Shown here: positions 36,480 through 47,549 of the stretch, in pieces | Position numbering within the stretch: the stretch's first letter is position 1 | How the letters are laid out: each line of letters begins with the position of its first letter | From: Capitulum mitella | Lineage: Eukaryota; Arthropoda; Thecostraca; Pollicipedomorpha; Pollicipedidae | Assembly (NCBI GenBank): GCA_030062745.1 | Contig: CP099839.1 | Coordinates: 35,497,293 to 35,561,292, forward strand | DNA length: 64,000 nucleotides | Direction of reading: 5' to 3' | Made by a program: the position numbers and the translations under genes | The notes under the pieces: generated by a model | The model's input: only the letters and a program-made list of their open reading frames with translations | The model's database searches: none | What the model was told of the DNA's origin: nothing

Positions 36480-38345
36480 ATGGATGACTATGATTATGCT
36501 GATGGTGTGGATTTGGAAGATGTAGAATATGAATATAATAGAGATGCTGATCCTGGTGACTATGATTATGATACTGATGATATTCAGTTCAATGATGAGG
36601 GATTCTCATTGCAAGAGACAGTGGAACACTGTGTTGTGCCTACATCAAATGATGCTATTGGTCACATTGGCAAGCTGCTGTTCTGGTGTTTTGTACTCCA
36701 CATCATCATTACATTGAGTGAGTATCATGTATTGTTATATGTTCCCAAGATATGCTTTGAACACATATGGGATCAATAATGGCAATGTCTGACCTAATCT
36801 GTTAAGCTTCTGAGGTGTGGTGTATCATATGACACTTCAAAAATGTCCATGAACAGCTATATGATATTTCACTTTGTACTGTGTGATGCTCCTTGAGTAG
36901 CAAGATGGGCTGTATATGACCATGAATTAGGTGCTCCTTTAACCTTATTCCCATGCCCACAATGCATGGATGCATTCCTGTATGGGGGGCTTCTTCAGCC
37001 CCATGAGATCTTGAGAACTAAGGGTTGGATTTCATTGCTACAAATGGCAAGTGGCTCACCATAATGTAAACTACATTTTTATGAAAAGAAATTTTGGAAG
37101 TTTTTATGGTGGATGCAGTGGAACAAAACCAGAAAGGGACATTTCTTAGTTAGTCCAACTCTGGTATTTTTGTGTCAGTTTCATGCAAATGGCATGAATG
37201 GAGAGCTAATCGATGGGCCTACTTTTGCCAGAATGCCTAAAATTTTGAAAAAAATTGTAGACATTTACAGGGCATGAAAAATGGTAGGTAACTGAATGTT
37301 TTTAACTGCATGAATGTTCAAGTTAACCCGTCCCCGACTGGGGGGGGCAGTTGACTGCCCCCCTGAGGTTTTTCTGAGATTGCGAGAGAACAAACAAACA
37401 CAGAGTCACGAAACTGTGTGTACCTTTTGAGTCATCAATTTTACATCTCATGTCAAAATTTTGACCTCAGGCCAGGTCAGGTGCCTGACCTAGGTCAGGT
37501 CAAACAGACCTATGTCCAAAAAAGTTTGGCGCCCTCTAACTTTTTCGGAAAACAAGATATCTCAATAATACTTTTAAGGGATAAGTGAACGTGATAGATG
37601 CAACAAATCTGCTATCTCAGATTTTTCGGAAATTTCGGGTCATTGACCTAAGGTCAAGCCCATTTTTAACACATGTCGCCGTTTTTTCGGAAATTGACGG
37701 AATATTTCATAACATTTTTAGTGTGGAGTGAAGCAGACATCTAGTTACCGTCATTGGGCAAAGTATCAACGACTTCCAGCCATTGACCTGAGGTCAGGTC
37801 ACAAATAACTGTAGTGAGCCAAATTGTACCACCGTCATAATCATCGATGAATTACTCAGAATGGGTAGAAAATGGTAGAACTGGCTTGCACAGACGTAAG
37901 TGATACCAGGAACCTCAAAAAGTTTGAAAAATTAGCATATTTTGGAAATAAACAAGCTCTCACGAATAAAGTTTCGCCAATTTTGTAGATTGGTAACTCA
38001 TGAATTTTTCCTAAATTTAAGCATGAAAAACCATCACAAGAACCTCTAACATCAATAAAATATATATAGATCGTCTTTTTTCGCGAAAATAAAGGAACGC
38101 TAAAACTAGTTCCCGTCAATTTGTGACCGCATACGGCAGCAGTGCACGCCTACAGCTGCCGCGAGAAATGCCGTGTCTTTAATTCAACGTTTCCGCGTAT
38201 ATATGGAAGAAATGTGGGAAATTAGATGTGTATCGGCATCCGCGGACCTTTACTTGTGCGCTGGTGCGTTTACCTAAGCGTTTTTAGTCACAGTCCTTGA
38301 GATTCAGGCTATTTCTCGGTCTCATGCAGTCGGCTATGAGAAAAC

Positions 38346-38388
<43 letters not shown>

Positions 38389-38399
38389 TTCTCATAGCC

Positions 38400-38490
<91 letters not shown>

Positions 38491-41400
38491 GTAAATTGCT
38501 TACATATTATCTAAAACTAAAAAATGAGACCATTTTCGAGCTCTACACGTCTCAAGCTTTCCAGCGGTATGCTTATTTTTATCGTGCGACCAACCGTTCG
38601 TGAGTTAGAGGGGGGGCGGACAACTGCCCTTACCCCCCGTCGCTCGTGTTCGAAACGGACCGACGGTCATGCGCGGGTTAGGTTTAATTTTTAACCTGTG
38701 ATAGTAATTTCCTTTTCAAGAAGTAAGACTTGAGTTACATTGTTTGTATAATGTTAACACAGGAGGTGCCAGGGACATGAAAAGGGAGAAACTGTCATGG
38801 TTGCATTTTCATCAGTTCATCTGATGACCTTTGGCCTCAGATGGCTTTAAATGACCTTAGAGCTACCTGAAATGGCTTCATTTCATAGTGTTTCAGGATG
38901 ATTCCAATGATTTGAATTGACCAGATTCCTCATTGTCCTGTTCATGAACCACATGGCATAGACTACGTGTGCAGACATTTTAGGTTTTAGCTCCGAGACG
39001 CCATCTGATATTGGCCGGATACTTAAATGACAGGTACACATAGAACACTTTAAGTCATACATAATATGCCTTTCATGTGGAAAATTAGCACCAAAAAGGT
39101 GTATAACCAGATTTGACTGTTAACCTTGACCTGCTGTCATGACGTGATGTTCGGTGAACAAAAATATTGTTCGCATGTTTGCCCCATTATTTGCCTATTC
39201 ACTTATACCAAGTTTGGAGATCTATCTTAAAAACTGTATATTTGGCAGCCATGTTTCTTTGTTGTTCAATAGTGCCAAAAAGGCATGTGGTGCCACCCAA
39301 AAACTTGGCCTGATTCTGCCCCTGGGAGGGAAAGAATTTTAAAAGTGGGGAAGAATCACCAAGTTTCTTGAAGTTGCTCCAAAAAAAACGGGGTATAGCG
39401 AGCAAAAAGAACTATTTTATGTTATACCCACCAATTGTTCCTGTGATGCAGGTATTCTGTCGTGATCACTATGATCAAGGACCGAGAAGTATCCGCCTGT
39501 TGTAAAAGTACTTGTGTGGTGACGGTGCCGCCAGGTTCGGGTCGCGCCAGCGCCGTGGTGCATCTGGCGTCGGCGTTGATCGGCTGTCTGGTGCTTCACC
39601 ACTTCTTCACCGACCTGCTGGTGTCGTTTGTGGTGCATGCGGCGCTCTCGTACGTGACGCTGGCGGTGACGGCGCTCCTCTTGAGGCGCTTCACTGGCCT
39701 CTTGGTCACGGGCGTGTCGCTGGTGTTCGTCGTCACCTGGTTAGTTCGCCGCTGTGGCCAGGCTGCCCGCGATTCTCCTCAGTAATGACACTCTATGCAA
39801 TAGTTCACCTTGCGTTGTTGAAGAAGCACATTATCTTTACCTGTCTTTTCTCAAGAACCCGGCCAGTAGCCATAACAGTGACTTGTCTGAAACGAAGTTG
39901 TACTCGTTTAGCATGCATTTGCCGGTGTGTCAGGGTTAAAGCATTTTAGTGTCCTGGGTTTGTTGCACTTTTTCAGACGCCAGCGTGCGCCAGGCGTCCT
40001 TAGTCTCTATGATGACGTCTCAGCAAGTGACGACTTGTCTGTAGAGGTCGGTGTGTCTGTGTGTAGGTGTGTCTGTCCATCCTGGTCCTCTTCAGTCTCT
40101 GTTACCGTCCTCCAAGGAGCTGTGGCTGATAGAGCAGCCGTCAGTTGTCCGCGTGTCTGCGTGGCCTGTACGTGCTCAACGGCGGATTCGCGCTTTCAGC
40201 GAGCTGTGGCTGGTGGAGTCGTCGCGATGGCATAGCGTGCGCGGCGCCCAGATGATCCTGATGATGAAGGCGGTGTCGGCCGGCCGTGACCTGGGAGACG
40301 GCCCACCGCCCGGACCGCTCCAGTACGCCGGGTACCTGCTGCACCCGGGCACGGCCGTGTTCGGACCGTGGATCGCACTGGCCGACTATGTGGCCGTCGT
40401 GGAGATCCTGCCGCCCCAGGTTGGTCCGGCTCCCTGGGCGGGCCGGGAAGGTTGGTCCGGCTCCCTGGGCGGGCCGGGAAGGTTGGTTCGGCTCCCGGGG
40501 CGGGCCGGGAAGGTCGGTCCGGCTCCCTGGGCGGGCCGGGTCCGGCTCCCTGGACGGGCCGGGGAGGTTGGTCCGGCTCCCTGGGCGGGCCGGGAAGGTT
40601 GGTCCGGCTCCCGGGGCGGGCCGGGAAGGTTGGTCCGGCTCCCCGGGCGGGCTGGGGAGGTCGGCGTGGCTCCTTCACACCCACCGTCGCGTAGGACTGA
40701 CCGGCCCCGGGTAGTGCAGGCATGTTCACAGAACCAGTCACGTGCGACCATGAATGAGAGCATGAAGTGGAAGGGTCGGGAATGCGCGAGTGCAGCAAAC
40801 AAGAATCACTCGTTAGCGAGTGAGCCTTGTAGAGATGCATCATCCTTGCAGTGATCCTTGTGTAGCGAGCATTGCTTTATCCTTGAAGAGATGCAGCTGT
40901 AATAAAAAAATAAATACAAATCTGGCCTGGTCGTCACTATAGCGGCAAGTTTCCGTACTCCAGTTGCCAGCGTACGCCCCTGCCTGCGCTGATTCTTGCG
41001 AACAATGAATGCCACGTTTTGTGGTGTGCGAACCTGTGTACATGAGTGTGTATGTGCATAAGATATGTATGTATAAGTATGATATGTGGTACGTGATATG
41101 ATGTATGATATATGATATGTATTTATGAATATGTGTATATGGGTCCACCCATGCCTTGTCCGTGAGATGCTCAGAATGTAGTTACGTGGTTGGATGGTGT
41201 AATTACAGAGAACAAATGAAGCGTTTGCACTCTCTTGCTGAGTGGTTGACTGATTTTCGTGTTTTCAGCTGTTTAGCTTTAAATGGTTGGTGAAGTCTGT
41301 AATCAGTCTGGTGATCGGTCTTTTCTTCATGACTATCTCAACATGTTGGCTCAACTGGCTGCTCCCAGATAGATTTGTGCTGTAAGTATTCCGTGAAATG

Positions 41401-43345
41401 TCTTGTCCAACTGCGTGAAAAATGGGGTTATTGGTTGATGTCGTTGGGCAGACGTGAAGGCGGTACTTAGACCAGTTTCAGTTTTTTGTTGTTTTTTTAA
41501 ACCTACCAGGTGTGTATGTTTTATTAATGACATTAATTTATTCGGTGCACTGGAAGGTTCCCTGACTACTGCCATTGCTAATTTCGAAGGAAGTGTAGCG
41601 GTTTTTCTTGTTCTAACAATTTTTTACAAGCTTAAATGCGATAAGTAGGAATTCTGACGAGGACAACAATCCGAAAATTATTAACACCTTGAAATCTATC
41701 TCTTTAAAAACATTTTTTAGACCTAAACGATTTTTTATAATAGTTTCACTCCGACTGTCTCATCTGTCCTAATTCCAATGCAATCGGACGCCGTTTTTCC
41801 CGAGACGGTGTTTCATTTTCGCATGCGGATACGTCGCTTACAAAAACGGGCAATCAGTGCAGTTAAACCCGTTAAACCGAAATAATGGATGCAGCCTGTC
41901 TGCTGTGATGCAGTGTAACAGGTAACTTTACCTACACAGTTACCTGGAAGATGGCATTGCTCACTTTTCAGTGACGTTGGTTTTTGTTTGGGGCCGTAGG
42001 TCGCTCTGCACGTATTTCGCCGTTGTGGTTCCCCTCACCGTTGCAGTCGTCATTTCCAGATTCTCTGTGTGGATCATAGCGTACAGGGAGGCGCTGTCGT
42101 TCCGCTCGAGCCACTACTTTGTGTCGTTCGTCTCCCAGGCGACAGCCACCATTTCGGGTGAGTTTGTGTGAATTTTTGATACGGTGATGTCCGTTGGTTT
42201 TATGCCTCTGGCAGCTTCGGAAATCTGTTATGATAAAGACTTTCCAGCCTTCAAGGGAAAAAATAATTGACTTCTCTTTGCTATGAGAATTATGCGTAAT
42301 TCACCAACATTAAACTTTATTTGAGATTCTTTGACAAATGCCATATAACTTGCGCTATTACGGGTGCCATTATGGTCTAGGTGTACGCGTTGTTCATTCC
42401 GACGGATAACCAATATATGCACCCTATATGCCACCTAATCTGAAGCAAGCTGCTTGAATTGGTCTGCGTTGTATTGCTTGTTCTTCGTTATTTTGGAGGA
42501 GTCAGATTTTTGTCATGATCCGGCTTTAGTGCGGTATATCTTGCAGGTATCACTACCGCCGTCTGGTCGCCGAAGGGTGAGCTTCAGGTTAGCCGGCCGA
42601 CCGCTATCGAGGCGCCGCGCTCCCTGGTCGAGGTGGTCGTCAACTGGAACCTGCCCATGCACTTCTGGCTGAAAACATGTGAGCCTTTCCGTTCCAGCGA
42701 CGACACGCCGGCATTGTCTGGGAAGCGGGAAATACCCTTTTGGTTCCTGGGATCCGAGGAAACGTGTTGCCTCCCCCGGTGTGAACTGGGAGGCCGAGAT
42801 AGGGGCATTACTGTCGTCTCGCCGTTGCGCACGCTCTGTTCTGCTGAGCGGACATCTGCAGCGTTCTGTCTGCGGTGCTGACGCGGTGCTGCCGTGTCGT
42901 TGCAGACGTGTTCCGGGTGGCGCGGCCGGCCGGCACGGCGGCGGCCGTGCTCTGCACGTACGGCGCCAGCGCCATGCTGCACGGTCTCAACTTCCAGCTC
43001 TCGGCCGTGCTGCTGTCGCTGGGCGTGTACACGTACACGGAGCACCGGCTGCGCGGCCAGCTGGCCGACGCGCTCGACGCCTGTGTGCTGGCGCGCCCCT
43101 GCCCGCCGCCGAGCCCCTGCTGCCAGCACGGGCTCGGCGCCAGACACTGGGCGGCGCGGCTGCTCAACCTGCTGCTGGCGCTGCTGGCCGTCTTCCACCT
43201 GGCCTACCTGGGCGTGGTGTTTGACGGCTCGTCGGCCGGCTCCAGCGGATATGACTGGCGGCATACAGTGGGCAAGTGGGCCGCTCTCGGCTACACCAGC
43301 CACTGGGTGGCCGCCGGCTGTCTGGTACTCACCTGGCTCCTCTGA
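36480..43345 (+). CDS. PORCN: Porcupine, Wnt serine O-palmitoleoyltransferase (MBOAT)
   Basis: Porcupine attaches palmitoleate to a conserved serine of Wnt proteins in the endoplasmic reticulum membrane, which is needed for their secretion. Seven exons join in frame: 36480-36717, 39535-39739, 40200-40419, 41269-41381, 42000-42157, 42547-42678 and 42906-43345, giving 501 codons (human 461). The first 55 residues are highly acidic ([19 protein letters not shown]), which I recall as a feature of Drosophila porcupine and not of vertebrate PORCN. Then come hydrophobic membrane segments, the signature [58 protein letters not shown] (Asn about 344) and SAMLHGLNF with the invariant MBOAT histidine at about 381. 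The last blocks are CVLARPCPP and [10 protein letters not shown]. The exon 3 donor and the stop codon are each followed by tandem repeats of themselves. Confidence 0.95.
37323..38681 (+). mobile_element. TTAA-1 family element, copy B
   Basis: The left end is TTAA at 37323-37326 followed by CCCGTCCCCGACTGG. The right end is GCGCGGG followed by TTAG at 38678-38681, a one-base change from TTAA. It is colinear with copies A, C and D but about 140 bp longer because of an inserted TA-rich palindrome at 38330-38487. It lies in porcupine intron 1. AGGTCA half-sites cluster at about 37463-37505, 37645-37660 and 37783-37802. Confidence 0.8.
38349..38487. repeat. (TA)n runs flanking an inverted repeat in copy B
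   Basis: Two TA runs (about 38349-38386 and 38404-38487) are separated by TGTTTTCTCATAGCCGACT, the exact inverse of the sequence just left of the first run (AGTCGGCTATGAGAAAACA at about 38329-38347). The whole could fold into one long hairpin. Confidence 0.9.
38690..39412 (-). mobile_element. TTAA-2 family fragment, reversed
   Basis: The sequence matches the middle and left part of the TTAA-2 element in reverse: the TTGTTTGTATAATGTTAAC and GCCAGGGACATGAAAAGGG segment, the CCTTGACCTG segment, and the CCAAAAACTTGGCCTGATTC segment. It sits directly beside copy B of TTAA-1 and has no clear terminal repeats, so it is a truncated or eroded copy. Confidence 0.6.
40420..40672 (+). repeat. 31-bp minisatellite starting at the porcupine exon 3 donor
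   Basis: About eight copies of a 31-bp unit start with GTTGGTCCGGCTCCCTGGGC and end with GGGCCGGGAAG. Exon 3 ends CCCCAG at 40419 and the first unit starts with the donor GTTGGT at 40420. Each later unit again presents AAG then GTTGGT, or a close variant, so the array multiplies the 5' splice site. One unit is shortened by about 4 bp. Confidence 0.92.
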
Positions 43346-43540
43346 TGAGGCCCGGCTGCACCAGACACTGGGTGGCCGCCTGCCGTCTGGTGCTCACCTG
43401 GCTTCTGTTATGAGGTCCTGCTACACCAGGCACTAGGTGGCTGTCTGGTGCTCACCTGGCTTCTCTGATGAGGTCGTGCTACACCAGCCACTAGGTGGCT
43501 GTCTGGTGCTCACCTGGCTCTTCTGATGAGGCCCGGCTGT
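43293..43540 (+). repeat. Tandem repeat of the porcupine C-terminal codons and stop
   Basis: The last coding segment (ACACCAGCCACTGGGTGG ... CTCACCTGGCTCCTCTGATGAGG) recurs with starts at about 43293, 43358, 43423 and 43481, giving unit lengths of 65, 65 and 58 bp. The first copy holds the real stop TGA at 43343-43345. The other three lie in the 3' untranslated region and keep the GATGAGG or TATGAGG stop context. Confidence 0.93.
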
Positions 43541-46138
43541 CTCGCCCGGCGGCGTTCCGCCCTCTGCACCGGCGCTGGCAATATGTACGGCTGCCACCAG
43601 CGGGTGGTGATGGATCTGTGCTGGCAGATAACGCCAATTTAAACTAAACAGGTAGTTTGAGGTGAAAGCCACTGTTGTTACACGGTGGGTACGTTCAGAA
43701 AGCGCTGACCCTGCCTTTCGTATTATGTGCGATTCATTGGTTGTGGGAGTGTTCGGGATGTGAATGACGGCTTTCTACAGTTGTGAGAAGTTTATCAGTG
43801 CGATGGGCATTACAAGATCTGATAAACCGTAGATGGATCGTCGGATAAATCGGTAATTCTGCGACACGTTCACTCAGCTTTGACAGGCTTCCTCAGCACA
43901 ATTTGATATGCTTGCCTTTCACTGTTAATCATGTGATAGCTGACGAATGTTTTTGTAGCTGTTGCGCCTGTATTTTGTATATATCTATTTCGTGAAGCTT
44001 GTTCTCGCTTTTATCTTTGAACTGTTGCACTTTTTCGGGTGGTAGATCTGGCACGACCTGTAACATGCATAGTAATCCTTGAGATACAATTTGGATGGCC
44101 AGTGTGCCACAATTCTCGGCTTCCATTACAGTGTTTTTTTCTTTTATGTCTGCTGTAACTTTATATTATTGTATGGCTCAAACGGAGCAGACTTTCGACC
44201 ATGGATGACTATAAACAAGTCATTTTTTCCTAGGTCTGTGATAATGATCAAATCAATTTTTCGTTGGCTGTGGACTGCCTTTTGCTCTTCGCGTAGCTTG
44301 CGTGCGTAGTCTCCATTTTTGTATCGCTGTGAGACCGTGATTTTGCCAAATGGCTGCTCATGTATTTTGCTCGCAGCTCTCGCTCTCATCATCGGAGGAC
44401 GTTCGACGTCACTGGAGTGAACTGCGTGAATCTGAGACCATTATCGTGAACTTTTTGCCCACTAATTGCACACTGTTAGAATGTGCCAGACGAACAAACC
44501 TCCAGAGATCTGTCCGACAGGTGGCAGTGAGAGTATTTTTACTCGAGTTGACCGACTGAATGTATCGTGTCAAATAAACCTGTAACACACTTGACATTTT
44601 GACGTATAATGTTAAGTACATGTGCGCAGTTTTAATGAATAAATACAAATATAGACACCGAGCTCATTTGCGCAGCCATCCGTCTGACCTGCGGCGTCGC
44701 TTAGCCAGCTCGACACCTGGTCTTGACGTTTGCAGGTAAATTGCGCAACAGACGTCAAAGTTCGCCTGATCAAATATCAGAGGTTCGTGACTGCCGTATT
44801 CCCCGGCCCCGTTTCCAAATGCCACGGTAATGACCTCTCGGCTGCCACCTGTAGATAGCTGGTGTCACAAACGTGAGCGGAAAATTACCCCCGAGAAATT
44901 TGCCCTACAGTTCCGTGAAGTGGCTACTGATGTCCCTCTTTTCGCGTGCGATGTACTTTCGACACACGAATATGAGTTACTCAAATGTGAATTCCTGGGG
45001 ACTTCATACGCGAGAAATGAAAGCGTCATTGTGCGAAACAAAATGCTTCTTCGGGCCTGAACGGCGGCACGGGTGAAGGTGCTATCAATATTCCAATTCG
45101 CTAGTGGTTTACCCTCGGCGGGCCGGTGATCGCATCCGCCTTCGCCGGGCCGGAGGAAGGAGTCACGAGAGCCCCAAGATCTCGAGAACTTTCGCAAAGA
45201 AGTGGTAAAAAGCCGTTGGAAAGACCGTCGCTAAATTAGAATAAGGCACCTGATGTAGTCCAATTAGGTTAATATTGAGGTCGCCAGAGGTCACCTTAAC
45301 CAAATCATCTGTTGGCGTTTTTGGAAAAAACGCTAATAGTCAAGCCGTTCACGTGGTTCTAAAGACGTCATACGTAAAAACAAGGCTTCATTTGTCTATA
45401 AGGTACTGCGAAAGGGCACCTGGGTGTATATTCGGCCATTTCACGCGAAATTGCAAGTAAGGGGAAATGTCATCTTTTTGTAAAGGCAGGAGTCGCGTTT
45501 TTTCATTGCAGAAGACTGTGTTTGGGCTTAACCACGCTACATATGTGTTTAGGATGCATGTCAAGTCTAAAACCATTATATTAAGGTTAAGCAAGGTCAA
45601 CATACCTCAAACTTTTGGCGCATACAAGTCCGGAGTTTCTGGTGTCTGGCGCATCATGTGTCGCCGTATCATTGATTCGATTATCGTTGACACCGTGCGG
45701 CCGTCGGGGCTGCAGTGTAAAAAACCCAGTGCTTGACAGGAAGTTATTTTAACGATGGCCTGGGCTATTATTTCAGCGCTTATTATGATAAGCGGACTGA
45801 GGTATTAAAAACTCATCAGAAAGCAAGCATGGACGTGGTTGTCATCATTTCTGGCCTTACAAATTCTGTACGCACTGCAGACAAGTAACATTTTCCAAAA
45901 TGTCAACCGACGTCAGCCTGGGCTAAATGGGATTAGGGCAATCTTGGAAAGTAAGTCCTCACGATATATCAGTGTTTCTAACGTACATATGGCTACAGAT
46001 AAACATTGAAAGACAGGAAACCGATGAATTACATTCAGCCGTGGGTCTCAAAATTTTGTGTAAAACGTGACCTGACATAAGGTCACAGGTCAAAAGTATA
46101 CGGTGTCCAGAAATTTATGCCTTCCTCTGTCGGTGTGA
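43541..46138. other. Gene-free stretch downstream of porcupine
   Basis: This should include the porcupine 3' untranslated region. I see no further coding exon, and short frames here lack motifs and splice support. Confidence 0.4.
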
Positions 46139-47357
46139 TTAACCCGCCCCCGACTGGGGGGCAGTTGATCGCCCCCTGAGGTTTTTCTGGGATTGCGAGA
46201 GAACGAACAAACACAGAGCCACGAAACTTTGTGTACCTTTTGCTTGATCATTTTTACACCTTGTTTCAAAGCTTCGACCTCAGGTCAGGTCACGTGCCTG
46301 ACCTAGGCCAGGTCAAACGGACCTATGTCCAAAAAAATTTAGTGCGCTGTAACTTTTTCGCAAAACAAGATATCTCAATAATACTTTCAAGGATTAGTCA
46401 TCTGATAGATGCAACAAATCTGCTATCTCAGATTTTTCGGAATCTTCCGGGTCATGGACCTAAGGTCAAGCCCATTTTTAGGACATGTCATCTTTTTTCG
46501 GAAACTGACGGAATATGTCATAACATTTTTAGTGTGGAGTGAAGCAGACATCTAGTTACCGTCATTGGGCAAAGTATCAATGACTTCCAGCCATTGACCT
46601 GAGGTCAGGTCACGAATAACTGTTGTAAGCCAAAATGTACCACCGTCAAAATCAGCGATGAATTACTCAGAATGGGTAGAAAATGGCAGAACTGGCTTGC
46701 ATAGACTTAATACCAGGAAACTCAAAAAGCTTCGAAAAATTTCCATAGTTTGGATATAAACAGGCTTTCGCGAATGAAGCTCCGCCAATTGTGTAGATTG
46801 GTAACTAACGAATTTTTCCAAAATTTAAGTATCACAGAAAAGCCATCACAAGAATCACTAAGGTCAATAAAATTTACATGATTAGGGATATGTCGCAACA
46901 ATAAAGGAACGCTAAAATGAGTTCCCGTTAATTTCTTACTGCGTACGGCTGCGGCGCACGCCGACAGCCAGCGCGAAAATTGCCGTGTCTTGAACTCAAC
47001 GTTTCGGCGTATGCATTGAACAAAGCCGAGAAATTAGATGTGTATTGGCATTTGCGGACTTTTACTTGTGCGCTGGTGCCTTAGCTATGCATTATTAGTC
47101 ACAGCCCTTGAGATTCAGGCCGTTTCTCGGTCTCATGCAGTCGGCTATGAGAAAATATATATAGGACGTAAATTGCTTACAGATTATCTAAAACTGAAAA
47201 ATGAGACTAGTTTCGACCTCTACTCGTCGCAAGCTTTCCAACGATGTGCTTATTTTTATCGTGCGACCAACCGTTCGTGAGTTAGAGGGGGGCGGCCAAC
47301 TGCCCCCCCCCCCAGTCGGGCGTGATTGTGGCCGACCGACGGTCGTGCGCAGGTTAA
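46139..47357 (+). mobile_element. TTAA-1 family element, copy C
   Basis: TTAA at 46139-46142 and 47354-47357 bound a 1.2 kb sequence colinear with copies B and D. The left end is CCCGCCCCCGACTGG and the right end is GTGCGCAGG, with one G-to-A change in the terminal GGG context. The inner inverted segments GGGGGGCAGTTGA and GGCCAACTGCCCCC are intact, and TGACCTCAGGTCAGGTCA-type motifs are present. No transposase frame was seen. Confidence 0.8.
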
Positions 47358-47549
47358 TATTAAGGTAACGAATGCAGGGCTCATGGTTTATTTGCATATG
47401 TAATCTACCTTCCGTTTCATGGCTGGAGATTTCTGAAAATCCTAGGGGGTCTACATAAGATTTCAGACCGTTTCTTTCCGGTCATTGCCATAGCCTTATG
47501 TTAAAATCCCTGAATATTGGGGGGGGGCCGGACCCCCAACCCCCAGGAT

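Noticed and set aside
38297..38603. Tyr-Ile repeat proteins over TA tracts (also near 61023)
   Set aside because: They are simply (TA)n microsatellite translated.
40051..40854. 267-codon plus and 215-codon minus frames rich in Gly, Pro and Arg
   Set aside because: They come from the 31-bp minisatellite at the start of porcupine intron 3. Only 40200-40419 is coding.
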